The notes under the pieces were generated by a model. It had not been told where the DNA came from. It was given only the letters and a program-made list of their open reading frames with translations, and made no database searches. Source: Mycobacterium sp. ITM-2016-00316 (lineage in GTDB: Bacteria; Actinomycetota; Actinomycetes; Mycobacteriales; Mycobacteriaceae). Taken from it: a stretch of 64,000 nucleotides of DNA. Of the stretch, positions 7,950 through 18,593 are shown piece after piece. The DNA lies in assembly GCF_002968335.2 (NCBI RefSeq), contig NZ_CP134398.1, positions 5,208,001-5,272,000 on the forward strand, in the 5' to 3' direction. Positions within the stretch are counted from its first letter, which is position 1. Each line of letters opens with the position of its first letter. The position numbers and the translations under genes were made by a program.

Positions 7950-9203
7950 CTAGTTGGAGACGGCTGATCCGGCGCCGGTGTAGTCGACCTGCCAGTGCTT
8001 GATGCCGTTGAGCCAGCCCGACTTCAGCCGCTCGGGATCGCCGACGGGCTTGATGTCGGGCATCACATCGGCGATGGCGTTGAAGATCAGGTTGATGGTC
8101 ATCCGCGCCAGGTTGGCGCCGATGCAGTAGTGCGCACCGGTGCCGCCGAAGCCGACGTGCGGGTTCGGGTCGCGCAGGATGTTGAACTGCTCCGGGTTCT
8201 CGAACGCGTCCTCGTCGAAGTTGGCCGAGCGGTAGGACATCACCACCCGCTCACCCTTCTTGATCTTCACCCCGTTCAGCTCGGTGTCCTCCAGGGCGGT
8301 GCGCTGGAATGCCGAAACGGGTGTGGCCCAACGGATGATCTCGTCGGCCGCAGTGCCCGGGCGCTCCTTCTTGTACAGCTCCCACTGTTCGGGGTGCTGC
8401 GCGAAGGCGATCATGCCGTGCGTCGTCGAGTTGCGGGTGGTCTCGTTGCCGGCCACCGCCAGCATGATCACGAAGAACCCGAACTCGTCATCGGAGAGCT
8501 TCTCGCCGTCGATGTCGGCTTCGATCAGCTTCGTCACGATGTCCTCGGTCGGGTTCTTGGACCGGTCCTCGGCCATTTTCATGGCGTAGGTGATCAGCTC
8601 GAAGGAGGACATCGCCGGATCGACGTCGGCGTACTCCTCGTCCTCGCCGGCGGTCATCTCGTTGGACCAGCGGAACAGCTTGTCACGGTCCTCCTGCGGC
8701 ACGCCGAGTAGTTCGGCGATGGCCTGGAGCGGGAGCTCGCTGGCGACCTGCTCGACGAAATCACCGACCCCGCCGGCCGCGGCGGTCTCGGCGATCTTGC
8801 GGGCGCGTGCCCGCAGCTCGTCTTCGAGCCGGCCCACCGCGCGCGGGGTGAAACCGCGAGAGATGATCTTGCGCAGCCGGGTGTGCTGCGGGGCGTCCAT
8901 GTTCAGCAGCACGGCCTTCTGCAGGTCGATGGCGTCGCGCTGCATCTCCTGCGGCCAGACCGGGATGGCGCCGTCGGGCGAGCTGCCGAACACATCGCTG
9001 CGCTTGGACACCTCTTTGACATCGGCATGCTTGGTGACGATCCAGTAGCCCTTGTCGCCGAAGCCGCCGGTTCCCCCCGGCACATCGACCCAGTGGATGG
9101 GTTCGGATTTTCGAATCTCCGCCAACTCTTCTACGGGCAGCCGTTCGAGGTTGAGGCTCGCGTCGAGCGGATCGAAGCCGTCGGGCAGGTTCGGGCTGGC
9201 CAT
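7950..9203 (-). CDS. cyp125: Cytochrome P450 CYP125, steroid C26/C27 monooxygenase
   Basis: 417 aa from the ATG at 9203, preceded by AAGGAG with a 9-base spacer; a longer frame back to 9254 lacks this. I-helix oxygen-binding motif AVAGNETTRNSTTHG, ExxR region, and heme loop FGGTGAHYCIGANLARM with the Cys thiolate ligand. High similarity to M. tuberculosis CYP125A1 (Rv3545c) throughout, ending in LNGIKHWQVDYTG. It oxidises the terminal side-chain methyl of cholesterol or cholest-4-en-3-one to the acid, the first committed side-chain step. First gene of a six-gene operon, divergent from fadA5, with a KstR box between them. Confidence 0.96.
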   Translation of the reverse strand: MASPNLPDGFDPLDASLNLERLPVEELAEIRKSEPIHWVDVPGGTGGFGDKGYWIVTKHADVKEVSKRSDVFGSSPDGAIPVWPQEMQRDAIDLQKAVLLNMDAPQHTRLRKIISRGFTPRAVGRLEDELRARARKIAETAAAGGVGDFVEQVASELPLQAIAELLGVPQEDRDKLFRWSNEMTAGEDEEYADVDPAMSSFELITYAMKMAEDRSKNPTEDIVTKLIEADIDGEKLSDDEFGFFVIMLAVAGNETTRNSTTHGMIAFAQHPEQWELYKKERPGTAADEIIRWATPVSAFQRTALEDTELNGVKIKKGERVVMSYRSANFDEDAFENPEQFNILRDPNPHVGFGGTGAHYCIGANLARMTINLIFNAIADVMPDIKPVGDPERLKSGWLNGIKHWQVDYTGAGSAVSN

Positions 9204-9339
9204 GCAGATGATCTCCTTTGCGCAAAGTCCGCGCACATGTCGGGGTTGGAACAATTCCTTCTAGTGCCACTTGCGAACCATTGAAACATGCCTTCACCGC
9301 AGATAAAAGGCGTGGGGGCATCGTCGCTTGTCAGACTAA

Positions 9340-9353
9340 TGAAACGTGTTCTA
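9340..9353. promoter_or_regulatory. KstR operator between cyp125 and fadA5
   Basis: TGAAACGTGTTCTA matches TnnAACnnGTTnnA, the KstR consensus, at every fixed position. It lies 11 bp upstream of the fadA5 start and 137 bp upstream of cyp125. KstR releases such sites when it binds cholestenone-type CoA thioesters. Being so close to fadA5, it probably overlaps that promoter. Confidence 0.85.
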
Positions 9354-9354
9354 G

Positions 9355-10527
<1,173 letters not shown>

Positions 10528-10534
10528 GCCGTCC

Positions 10535-10909
10535 ATGACCGCTACCGATGCCGAGCGCATCGCGGCCGCCCAGTCCTACATCGACGCGCTGTCCACCCAT
10601 CGGGCCGATGCGGTCCCGTTCGCACCGGACTGCATCCGCATCGAGATGGGGCTCAAGACCGGACGCTCGGGAGATCACCTGCGGCGCAGTCTGAACAACG
10701 GCCCCCAGTTCAAGCTGATCGAACAGACCACGCCACCCACCTTCACCGTCGACGGTGACCACATCCGGGCCGAGTTCGACGTGCTGACCAAACCGCGACT
10801 GTTCGGCCGCCGGGTCTGCTCACACGTCGACGAGACGTTTCTGATCCCCGCCGACGATCCCCGGATCCACCACATCCGGGCGTCGCTGAAGCCGTTCATC
10901 GGCCGATAG
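10535..10909 (+). CDS. Small NTF2/SnoaL-like protein of unknown function
   Basis: 124 aa from the ATG at 10535; the frame extends upstream into fadA5, which is not used. The N-terminal helix SYIDALSTHRADAVPFAPDC and the following strands ending in HIRASLKPF look like an NTF2/SnoaL cone fold (DUF8021-like). Such folds serve as hydratases, isomerases or scaffolds; no catalytic residues can be assigned. It lies 7 bp after fadA5 and 9 bp before the ddn homologue, so a role in steroid or F420 chemistry is possible but unproven. The slot between Rv3546 and Rv3547 is empty in M. tuberculosis. Confidence 0.7.
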   Translation: MTATDAERIAAAQSYIDALSTHRADAVPFAPDCIRIEMGLKTGRSGDHLRRSLNNGPQFKLIEQTTPPTFTVDGDHIRAEFDVLTKPRLFGRRVCSHVDETFLIPADDPRIHHIRASLKPFIGR

Positions 10910-10918
10910 GTTCAGCCC

Positions 10919-11398
10919 ATGCCAGATAAACCCAAGCCGCTCAACCCCAAACAGGTCGAACGGCTCAATGCGCCGGCCACCGGGACCGCCATCAAGTGGA
11001 TGTCACGCGCCCAGACCTGGATCTTCAAGAAGACGAATGGCAAGTTCGGCAACAAGTTCCTGCACGGTGCCGAGGTCGGCATCCTCACCACCATCGGGCG
11101 CAAGTCCGGAGAGCCCAGGGACAGTCCGCTGCTGTTCCTGCAGGAGGGCACGCGCATCGTCTTGGTTGCCTCCCAGGGCGGCCGGGCGACCAACCCCATG
11201 TGGTACCTGAACATCAAGGCCAACCCGAACGTCTCCTTTCAGACCAAGAAGGAGAAGCTGGAGTTGGTGGCCCGCGAAGCCACCGACACCGAACGTGACC
11301 AGTACTGGCCCAAGCTGGACGCAATGTACGCCGACTTCGCCAATTACCGGTCCTACACCGATCGCAAGATCCCGATCCTCATCTGCGATCCCGCGTAG
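10919..11398 (+). CDS. ddn: Deazaflavin (F420)-dependent nitroreductase, Ddn family
   Basis: 159 aa. Split-barrel F420H2-dependent reductase, orthologous in position to Rv3547. Family blocks: TGTAIKWMSRAQTWIFKKTN (about 20-39), LTTIGRKSGEPRDSPLLFL, ASQGGRATNPMWYLNIKANP and a C-terminal YADFANYRSYTDRKIPILIC. In M. tuberculosis Ddn three C-terminal tyrosines (130, 133, 136) line the site that reduces the prodrug pretomanid; by alignment from memory the middle one is Phe here. Ddn normally acts on quinones. It sits downstream of fadA5 with only 9 bp to the preceding gene. Confidence 0.88.
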   Translation: MPDKPKPLNPKQVERLNAPATGTAIKWMSRAQTWIFKKTNGKFGNKFLHGAEVGILTTIGRKSGEPRDSPLLFLQEGTRIVLVASQGGRATNPMWYLNIKANPNVSFQTKKEKLELVAREATDTERDQYWPKLDAMYADFANYRSYTDRKIPILICDPA

Positions 11399-11415
11399 CT
11401 GGCTACTGTGATCCG

Positions 11416-12648
11416 ATGGTCACGCGGTTGCACGGACAGTCACTGAAACTCCTGCTCGCGGCGCTGACCGCAGGCGTCCTGTTCGTGATCACCGCCCTGC
11501 CTGCGGCCGCCATGACGGTGACCTTTGTCCGGCACGGCGAGTCCGAGGCCAACGCGTCGCACACGATCGACAACTCGATTCCCGGTGCCCCGCTGACGCC
11601 GCTGGGCCAGACACAGGCGGCGGCGGTGGCGGCAGCGCTGGCCGCCGGCGGTGTCGCCTATGACGCCATCTACGCGTCGAACATGCGGCGCACCACCGAA
11701 ACCGCGGCGCCGTTCGCGGCCGCCAGCGGGCTCACCCCCACCGTGCTGCCCGGATTCCGGGAGATCAACGCGGGCTGGTTCGAGCGATCGTCGGATTCCG
11801 GACTCGGCGGGATCGGCTACGTGCTGGCGCCCGCGCTGTGGACGCTGGGTGCACGGTCGGTGCCGGTGCCCGGCGGTGGTGACGGCAATGCCTTCGACGC
11901 ACGCATGGACGCCGCCTTGAAGATCGTCGAGGAGTCCGGGGCGCAGAATCCCGTCGTGTTCTCCCACGCCGCGACGATCATGTTCTGGACGATGATGAAC
12001 GTCGACAACCCGGACCTGGGGCTGATGCTGCGCCACCGGTTGGACAACACCGGGATCGTGGTCGTGGAGGGCAGCGCCGAGGAGGGCTGGACGCTGAAGA
12101 CCTGGGCGGGTCTGCCGGTCGGACCGGCCAGCCTGGGCACCAAGCTGTTCGTCAATGCCCGCGACCTCGTGGTGACACCGCAGACCGCGGCCCACAACGT
12201 GGTGCGGGCATTTGGCACCGGGGATATCGCCCAGATCGCGACGGCCATCCGCGACGGCGTGGGCGCCGTCGTGCGGGCCCCGATCACGTTCACGGTCGCG
12301 GTGGTGCGCGATGTCGTCGACGAGGTCACGAGGAAGATCCGGCCGAGCGCTCCGGACACCACGACCACCGACGCGCTGGCAACGACCGCGCAGGCCCGGA
12401 CCACGGCGCCGGAGGCGGCGGACGCCGTGGCACCCGAACCGGAGAACGCCGCGCCGGTCAAGAAGCTGCGGACCGCACGTACGGTGAAGAAGCCCGGCCG
12501 TCCCAGCGTGGCGTTCACCGAAAAAGACCCGCGCACAGCCGATCTCAGGACCGACCGCAAGGTCTCTCCGATCACCCCCAAGCAGGCGGCGCGCCCGGAG
12601 AGCAAGCCGGCCGATGGCGATTCAGGCGCCGAGAAAGAAGCCGCCTGA
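11416..12648 (+). CDS. Exported histidine phosphatase-superfamily protein with basic C-terminal tail
   Basis: 410 aa. Residues ~1-32 are a Sec-type signal (LLLAALTAGVLFVITALPAAA then a likely A-x-A cleavage). The phosphoglycerate-mutase-like domain follows directly: TVTFVRHGESEAN carries the phospho-accepting His, and FSHAATIMFW the second catalytic His near residue 185. After ~300 the protein becomes disordered, Ala/Thr/Pro-rich, then Lys/Arg-rich (KKLRTARTVKKPGRPS). The substrate is unknown; the secreted location suggests phosphate release outside the membrane or a wall function. The 110-residue tail is unusual for this superfamily. It ends 20 bp from a convergent SDR gene. Confidence 0.8.
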   Translation: MVTRLHGQSLKLLLAALTAGVLFVITALPAAAMTVTFVRHGESEANASHTIDNSIPGAPLTPLGQTQAAAVAAALAAGGVAYDAIYASNMRRTTETAAPFAAASGLTPTVLPGFREINAGWFERSSDSGLGGIGYVLAPALWTLGARSVPVPGGGDGNAFDARMDAALKIVEESGAQNPVVFSHAATIMFWTMMNVDNPDLGLMLRHRLDNTGIVVVEGSAEEGWTLKTWAGLPVGPASLGTKLFVNARDLVVTPQTAAHNVVRAFGTGDIAQIATAIRDGVGAVVRAPITFTVAVVRDVVDEVTRKIRPSAPDTTTTDALATTAQARTTAPEAADAVAPEPENAAPVKKLRTARTVKKPGRPSVAFTEKDPRTADLRTDRKVSPITPKQAARPESKPADGDSGAEKEAA

Positions 12649-12667
12649 CCCTGCGCCGCAGCGGGTT

Positions 12668-13573
12668 TCAGGCTCCGAACACCGGCATCGGTGTCCGGGA
12701 TTTGGCCAGCAGGTCGGTGACCACCGGGCCGAGTTCGGCCGGATCCCACTTCGCGCCCTTGTCGATCTCGCCGCCGCGCGCCCAGCCTTCGGCCACCCGG
12801 ATGATGCCGCCTTCGACCTCGAAGATCCGGCCGGTGACGTCACGGGATTCGACGCTGCCGAGCCAGACGACCAGCGGGGAGATGTTCTCCGGCGCCATCG
12901 CATCGAAGGCGGCGTCCTGGGTCGACATCATCTCGGCGAACACGGTTTCGGTCATCCGGGTGCGGGCGGACGGTGCGATGGCGTTCACGGTGACGCCGAT
13001 GCGGCCCATCTCGGCCGCCGCGACCAGGGTCAGCGCGGCGATACCGGCCTTGGAGGCGCTGTAGGTCGCCTGCCCGACGCTGCCCTGCAGACCCGCACCC
13101 GAGCTGGTGTTGATGATGCGGGCATCGACCGCGTGACCGGCCTTGGACTGGGCGCGCCAGTAGGCACCGGCATGCTTCATGGTGGCGAAATGCCCCTTGA
13201 GATGCACCGCGGTGACGGCGTCGAACTCCTCTTCGGTGGCGTTGACGAACATCCGGTCCCGGACGATGCCGGCATTGTTGACCAGGACGTCGAGGCCGCC
13301 GAAGGAGTCGACGGCAGTCTGGATGAGCCCCTCGGCCTGACCCCAGTCCGCGACATTGGCACCGCTGGTGACGGCTTCGCCACCGGCGGCGGCGATCTCG
13401 TCGACCACGGTCTGCGCGGCGCTGCCGCCGCCGGCCGGTGAACCGTCGAGTCCCACACCGATGTCGTTGACCACCACGCGTGCGCCCTCGGCGGCGAAGG
13501 CGAGCGCGTGTTCGCGCCCGATACCGCCACCGGCACCCGTCACGATGACTACCCGGCCGTCAAGCAAACCCAT
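12668..13573 (-). CDS. Short-chain dehydrogenase (Rv3548c-like)
   Basis: 301 aa. NAD(P)-binding TGAGGGIGREHALAFAAEGA (about 12-31), VNNAG motif, Ser in NTSSGAG, and the YSASK active site. The length, with a C-terminal extension DPAELGPVVTDLLAKS, resembles the dehydrogenase part of peroxisomal multifunctional enzyme type 2, which oxidises 3-hydroxyacyl-CoAs. In position it equals Rv3548c. It is downstream of a second SDR by 12 bp and both are behind a KstR2 box, so a hydroxyacyl-CoA step in C/D-ring degradation is likely; the exact substrate is not known to me. Confidence 0.85.
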   Translation of the reverse strand: MGLLDGRVVIVTGAGGGIGREHALAFAAEGARVVVNDIGVGLDGSPAGGGSAAQTVVDEIAAAGGEAVTSGANVADWGQAEGLIQTAVDSFGGLDVLVNNAGIVRDRMFVNATEEEFDAVTAVHLKGHFATMKHAGAYWRAQSKAGHAVDARIINTSSGAGLQGSVGQATYSASKAGIAALTLVAAAEMGRIGVTVNAIAPSARTRMTETVFAEMMSTQDAAFDAMAPENISPLVVWLGSVESRDVTGRIFEVEGGIIRVAEGWARGGEIDKGAKWDPAELGPVVTDLLAKSRTPMPVFGA

Positions 13574-13585
13574 TGCTGTTCTCCT

Positions 13586-14359
13586 TTATTTGATGTCCGC
13601 GGTAGTGGTCGACAGGTAGTGCGGTGGCTCGCCGCCGCCGTGCACCTGCAATGACGCACCACTGATATAGGAAGCCGCTTCGGATGCCAGAAACGCGGTG
13701 GCCCAGCCGATATCGGCAGGCTTGGCCAGACGCCCCAGCGGCACATTCTTCGAAATGGCCGCGATCGAGTCTGCGTCGCCGTAGAACAACTCGGCCTGTT
13801 CGGTCTCGACCATGCCGACGACCACCGAGTTGACCCGCACCTTGGGGGCCCATTCCACGGCCAGGGTCGAGGTGAGGTTGTCGATGCCGGCCTTGGCGGC
13901 GCCGTAGGCGGCCGTGCCCGGTGTGGGGCGGTGCCCACTGACGCTGGAGATGTTGACGATGGAACCGCCGGAATCCTGGCTCTGCATGACCGCGTTGGCA
14001 TGCGTGGAGACCGACAGTGCGCCGATCAGATTGAGTTCGATGATCTTCGTGCTGAACTTTGCCGAGGCATCGGCGGCCAGCACATAGGGCGAACCGCCGG
14101 CATTGTTGACCACCACATCCAAGCGGCCGTGCTGGGCGACGATCGCACCGATGAGGGCACGCACCGAGTCGTCGTCGCGGATGTCGCACGGGTGGAACTC
14201 GTACGGCGAACCCGGTACCGGGCGGCGCGCGCACGTCACCACGGTGGCGCCCTGAGCAGCGAAGACGGCGCTGATCCCGGCACCGACGCCGCGCACTCCG
14301 CCGGTCACCAGCACCACCCGGCCGTCCAGTTGCAGATTGATTCCAGCCGCGTCAGTCAC
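13586..14359 (-). CDS. Short-chain dehydrogenase (Rv3549c-like)
   Basis: 257 aa from the GTG at 14359; the frame is open further upstream but that part would cover the KstR2 box and the echA20 start. Rossmann motif TGGVRGVGAGISAVFAAQGA, NNAGGSPY, Ser in NISSVSGH and YGAAK active site are present. Positional equivalent of Rv3549c. It is the promoter-proximal gene of a two-gene minus operon, divergent from echA20-ipdABC and sharing their KstR2 box, which points to the lower cholesterol pathway. The substrate is unassigned. Confidence 0.85.
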   Translation of the reverse strand: MTDAAGINLQLDGRVVLVTGGVRGVGAGISAVFAAQGATVVTCARRPVPGSPYEFHPCDIRDDDSVRALIGAIVAQHGRLDVVVNNAGGSPYVLAADASAKFSTKIIELNLIGALSVSTHANAVMQSQDSGGSIVNISSVSGHRPTPGTAAYGAAKAGIDNLTSTLAVEWAPKVRVNSVVVGMVETEQAELFYGDADSIAAISKNVPLGRLAKPADIGWATAFLASEAASYISGASLQVHGGGEPPHYLSTTTADIK

Positions 14360-14374
14360 TGTGCTAGCGTACCA

Positions 14375-14388
14375 AGCAAGTGCTTGCT
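14375..14388. promoter_or_regulatory. KstR2 operator between the SDR pair and echA20
   Basis: AGCAAGTGCTTGCT fits AnCAAGnnCTTGnT, the KstR2 box, and is a near-perfect palindrome. It lies 30 bp upstream of the echA20 start and 16 bp upstream of the SDR start, so one repressor dimer could block both directions. KstR2 is induced by HIP-CoA. Confidence 0.88.
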
Positions 14389-14417
14389 TAGGTAGCGACC
14401 CCTCCAGGAAGTGACTT

Positions 14418-15188
14418 GTGTCAGACAAAACGAAGACCATCACCACCGCGACAGTCGAACCGGGCATCGTCTCGGTGACCGTGAACTACCCGCCCGTCAA
14501 CGCCATCCCGTCTCGCGGTTGGTTCGAACTCGGCGACGCCATCACCGCCGCGGGACGTGACCGCAGCACCCACGTGGTGATCCTGCGCGCGGAGGGACGC
14601 GGCTTCAACGCCGGCGTGGACATCAAGGAAATGCAGAACACCGAGGGCTTCACCGCGCTCATCGACGCCAACCGTGGCTGCTACCACGCGTTCAAGGCGG
14701 TCTACGAGTGCGAGGTACCGGTGATCGCGGCCGTGAACGGCTTCTGCGTCGGCGGCGGTATCGGCCTGGTCGGCAACGCCGATGTCATCGTCGCCTCCGA
14801 TGACGCCAAGTTCGGCCTGCCCGAGGTGGAGCGCGGCGCACTCGGTGCGGCCACCCACCTGTCGCGGCTGGTCCCCCAACATCTGATGCGCCGACTGTTC
14901 TTCACCGCAGCCACCGTGGATGCGAACACACTGCACCACTTCGGGTCCGTGCACGAGGTCGTGCCGCGCGCCGATCTCGACGAGTCCGCGCTGCGGGTGG
15001 CCCGCGATATCGCCAGTAAGGACACCCGGGTGATCCGGGCCGCCAAGGAAGCGCTGAACTTCATCGACGTGCAGCCGGTCACCGCGAGATACCGCATGGA
15101 ACAGGGCTTTACGTTCGAGCTGAACCTGGCGGGCGTGTCCGACGAGCACCGCGACGCATTCGCCGGAACCGACAAGGGAACCAAATAG
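14418..15188 (+). CDS. echA20: EchA20, ring-D-opening crotonase-family hydrolase
   Basis: 256 aa from the GTG at 14418, downstream of a CCAGGAAG ribosome site. Crotonase fold: RAEGRGFNAGVDIKEM, VNGFCVGGGIGLVGNADVIV oxyanion hole region, and FGLPEVERGALGAATHL. Matches Rv3550, which hydrolyses the steroid ring D of HIEC-CoA to give COCHEA-CoA. It heads the operon echA20-ipdA-ipdB-ipdC; its product is the substrate of IpdAB encoded next. The C-terminal 30 residues reach past the core fold, as in the M. tuberculosis protein. Confidence 0.93.
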   Translation: MSDKTKTITTATVEPGIVSVTVNYPPVNAIPSRGWFELGDAITAAGRDRSTHVVILRAEGRGFNAGVDIKEMQNTEGFTALIDANRGCYHAFKAVYECEVPVIAAVNGFCVGGGIGLVGNADVIVASDDAKFGLPEVERGALGAATHLSRLVPQHLMRRLFFTAATVDANTLHHFGSVHEVVPRADLDESALRVARDIASKDTRVIRAAKEALNFIDVQPVTARYRMEQGFTFELNLAGVSDEHRDAFAGTDKGTK

Positions 15189-15190
15189 TA

Positions 15191-16068
<878 letters not shown>

Positions 16069-16069
<1 letters not shown>

Positions 16070-16812
16070 TGTCGGTGACCCGTGCCGAGGTGTGCGCTGT
16101 CGCGTGCGCCGAATTGTTCCGTGACGCAGGCGAGATCATGGTCTCGCCGATGACCACGATCGTCCAGATCGGGGCCCGGTTGGCTCGACTGACCTTCTCC
16201 CCCGATATCGTGCTGACCGACGGTGAGGCCCGCATCATCGCCGATACCCCGGCCATCGGAGCTCCCGCGGCGATCGAGGGCTGGATGCCGTTCAATAAGG
16301 TCTTCGAGACCCTGTCCTGGGGGCGGCGCCACGTCGTGATGGGCGCCAACCAGATCGACCGCTTCGGGAACCAGAACCTTTCGGCGTTCGGCCCCATCCA
16401 GCATCCGACCCGGCAGATGTTCGGTGTGCGCGGCGCGCCCGGCAACAGCATCAATCACGCCACCAGCTACTTCGTGGGCAACCACTCCAAGCGGGTGTTC
16501 ACCGATTCCGTCGATATCGTCTCCGGGATCGGCTGGGACAAGGTCGATCCCGCCAACCCGGCCTTCCGGTTCGCCAACATCTACCGGGTGGTTACCAACC
16601 TCGGTGTCTTCGATTTCAACGGTCCCGATCACCAGTTCCGCGCGGTCTCGCTGCACCCCGGTGTCGAGGCGGATCAGGTCGCCGAGAACACATCTTTTGA
16701 GGTGCACGGTCTGAGCGAGGCCGAGACCACCCGGGTGCCCAGCGGTGACGAGCAGAAACTGCTCCGCGAGGTCATCGACCCGAGAGGCCTCAGGGACCGA
16801 GAGATCAAGTAG
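16069..16812 (+). CDS. ipdB: COCHEA-CoA hydrolase subunit IpdB
   Basis: 247 aa from the ATG at 16069; an in-frame GTG one codon upstream also exists. Class I CoA-transferase beta-like fold: EIMVSPMTTIVQIGARLARL, FGNQNLSAFGPIQHPTRQMF, FNGPDHQFRAVSLHPGV. Rv3552 homologue. The subunit completes the IpdAB active site. The typical catalytic-Glu signature of true CoA transferases (SENG-type) is not seen, which agrees with hydrolase rather than transferase function. Third gene of the KstR2 operon. Confidence 0.94.
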
Positions 16813-16825
16813 GAGAGGTCTAGTC

Positions 16826-17899
16826 ATGACCACACTCAAGACTCCGCTGACCGAACTGGTCGGCATCGAGCACCCCGTCGTGCAGACCGGTATGGGCTGG
16901 GTGGCGGGCGCCCGGCTGGTGGCGGCGACGTCCAACGCGGGCGGCCTCGGCATCCTGGCCTCGGCGACGATGACGCTGACAGAGCTCACCACCGCCGTCG
17001 CCAAGGTCAAGGCGGCCACCGACAAACCGTTCGGCATCAACATCCGCGCCGACGCCGGCGACGCGAACGACCGCGTCGACCTCCTGATCCGCGAAGGAGT
17101 CAAAGTTGCCTCCTTCGCTTTAGCACCCAAGCCCGACCTGATCGCCAGGCTCAAAGAGGCCGGCGTGGTGGTCATTCCGTCGGTCGGGCTGGCCAAGCAC
17201 GCCAAGAAGGTCGCCGGCTGGGGCGCGGACGCGGTGATCGTGCAGGGCGGTGAGGGTGGTGGCCACACCGGCCCGATCGCGACCACCCTGCTGCTGCCGT
17301 CGGTGCTCGACGCCGTCGCCGACACCGGTATGCCGGTGATCGCCGCGGGTGGCTTCTTCGACGGTCGCGGTCTGGCCGCGGCGTTGTCCTACGGCGCGGC
17401 CGGGGTCGCGATGGGCACCCGCTTCCTGCTGACCTCGGACTCGACCGTCCCCGACGCCGTCAAGCAGCGCTACCTGGACGCGGCGCTGGACGGCACCGTC
17501 GTCTCCACCCGCGTGGACGGCATGCCGCACCGGGTGCTGCGCACCGGATTGGTGGAGAAGCTGGAGAGCGGTTCACCGGTACGCGGTTTCGCGGCGGCGA
17601 TCGGCAATGCACAGAAGTTCAAGAAGCTGTCCGGGATGACCTGGAAATCCATGGTCACCGATGGTCTGGCCATGCGGCACGGCAAGGACCTCACCTGGGC
17701 GCAGGTCGTGATGGCGGCAAACACCCCGATGCTGCTCAAGGCCGGTCTGGTCGAGGGCAACACCGACGCCGGGGTGCTCGCCTCCGGTCAGGTGGCCGGC
17801 ATTCTCGACGACCTGCCGTCATGCGCGGACTTGGTGCCACAGATCGTCGCCGAGGCCGTGGCGCACCTACGGGACGCGTCCTCCTTCATCACATCGTAA
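16826..17899 (+). CDS. ipdC: IpdC, FMN-dependent steroid reductase (nitronate-monooxygenase fold)
   Basis: 357 aa from the ATG at 16826 with an AGGAGAGG ribosome site; 27 upstream codons in ipdB are not used. TIM-barrel flavoprotein of the NPD/2-nitropropane dioxygenase family: VQTGMGWVAGARLVAATSNA, VQGGEGGGHTGPIATTLLLP and AAGGFFDGRGLAAALSYGAA with AGVAMGTRFL mark the FMN phosphate site. Equivalent to Rv3553, required for processing 5-hydroxy-HIC-CoA/HIEC-CoA before EchA20. It ends the operon; in M. tuberculosis fdxB and others follow, but here a SatD module follows. Confidence 0.92.
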   Translation: MTTLKTPLTELVGIEHPVVQTGMGWVAGARLVAATSNAGGLGILASATMTLTELTTAVAKVKAATDKPFGINIRADAGDANDRVDLLIREGVKVASFALAPKPDLIARLKEAGVVVIPSVGLAKHAKKVAGWGADAVIVQGGEGGGHTGPIATTLLLPSVLDAVADTGMPVIAAGGFFDGRGLAAALSYGAAGVAMGTRFLLTSDSTVPDAVKQRYLDAALDGTVVSTRVDGMPHRVLRTGLVEKLESGSPVRGFAAAIGNAQKFKKLSGMTWKSMVTDGLAMRHGKDLTWAQVVMAANTPMLLKAGLVEGNTDAGVLASGQVAGILDDLPSCADLVPQIVAEAVAHLRDASSFITS

Positions 17900-17944
17900 T
17901 GAAGTAAATAGCTTCATCATGGTGATATGAAGCTATTATCTTCA
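17900..17944. promoter_or_regulatory. Two tandem 17-bp palindromes in front of the SatD gene
   Basis: TGAAGTAAATAGCTTCA (17900-17916) and TGAAGCTATTATCTTCA (17928-17944) are each palindromes of the form TGAAG-N7-CTTCA, and each is also nearly the reverse complement of the other (15 of 17 bases). The second ends one base before the SatD start codon at 17946 and the first begins on the last base of ipdC. The sequence is far more AT-rich than its surroundings. Two repressor sites, or one long hairpin with an 11-base loop, are both possible; autoregulation by the HTH-bearing SatD product is an attractive guess. Confidence 0.7.
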
Positions 17945-17945
17945 T

Positions 17946-18593
17946 ATGATGCCGGTTCAGTCCTCAGCTTCATTTCGGGCCACCGTGATCGGCGACGTGG
18001 TCGATTCACGGCGGGCGGCCGACCGACGAGCGCTTCACCGACAGCTGACCGCCGCACTCGGCACGGTCGCCGCCGACGCCCTGGACGCTCCTGCCCTCAC
18101 CGTCGGTGACGAGTTCCAGGGCAGCTACCCGCACGTCGGCGCCGCGCTGGCGGCGGCATGGCAGGTGCGGCTGGCACTCGCTCCCGCCGTGGATGTCCGG
18201 TTCGGCATCGGATGGGGGCCGGTGAGCGTGCTCGACGAGGCCACCGGCATTCAGGACGGAGCCGGTTGGTGGGCGGCCCGGGAGGCCATCGAATGGACCG
18301 CCGAAGCGCAGCGCCAACCCGGGCTGGCGCTGGTGCGCACCACCTACCGCAGCAGCACCGACGCCGGACCTTCCCCGAACACCGTCAACGCCGCCCTGAT
18401 GTGTCGGGACCACATGTTTGGATCACTGGATGAGAGGTCCGTCCGCATCCTGAAAGGTCTCGTGTCCCACCGGTCCAAGAAGGAACTCGCCGCCGAGGAG
18501 AAGATCAGCCCGTCGGCGGTCTCCCAACGCGCCGGCCGGGACGGTCTGGACCTCATCATCCTCTCCTCCCAGTACCTTTCGGAGATCACATGA
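17946..18593 (+). CDS. satD: SatD-family protein with C-terminal helix-turn-helix
   Basis: 215 aa. Residues ~9-135 resemble a nucleotide-cyclase fold: VIGDVVDS (Asp17, Asp20), TVGDEFQG (54-59 region), VRFGIGWGPVSVL, then DGAGWWAAREAIEWTAEA. In class III cyclases these places hold the two metal Asp residues and the N-x3-R motif; here the Arg is kept (WWAAR, 108-112) but Asn is replaced by Trp, so catalysis is doubtful. Residues ~178-200 (KKELAAEEKISPSAVSQRAG) form a sigma-region-4/LuxR-like HTH. SatD is a recognised family of unclear function. Its stop overlaps the start of a membrane protein gene (ATGA). Two palindromes sit directly upstream. Confidence 0.75.
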   Translation: MMPVQSSASFRATVIGDVVDSRRAADRRALHRQLTAALGTVAADALDAPALTVGDEFQGSYPHVGAALAAAWQVRLALAPAVDVRFGIGWGPVSVLDEATGIQDGAGWWAAREAIEWTAEAQRQPGLALVRTTYRSSTDAGPSPNTVNAALMCRDHMFGSLDERSVRILKGLVSHRSKKELAAEEKISPSAVSQRAGRDGLDLIILSSQYLSEIT

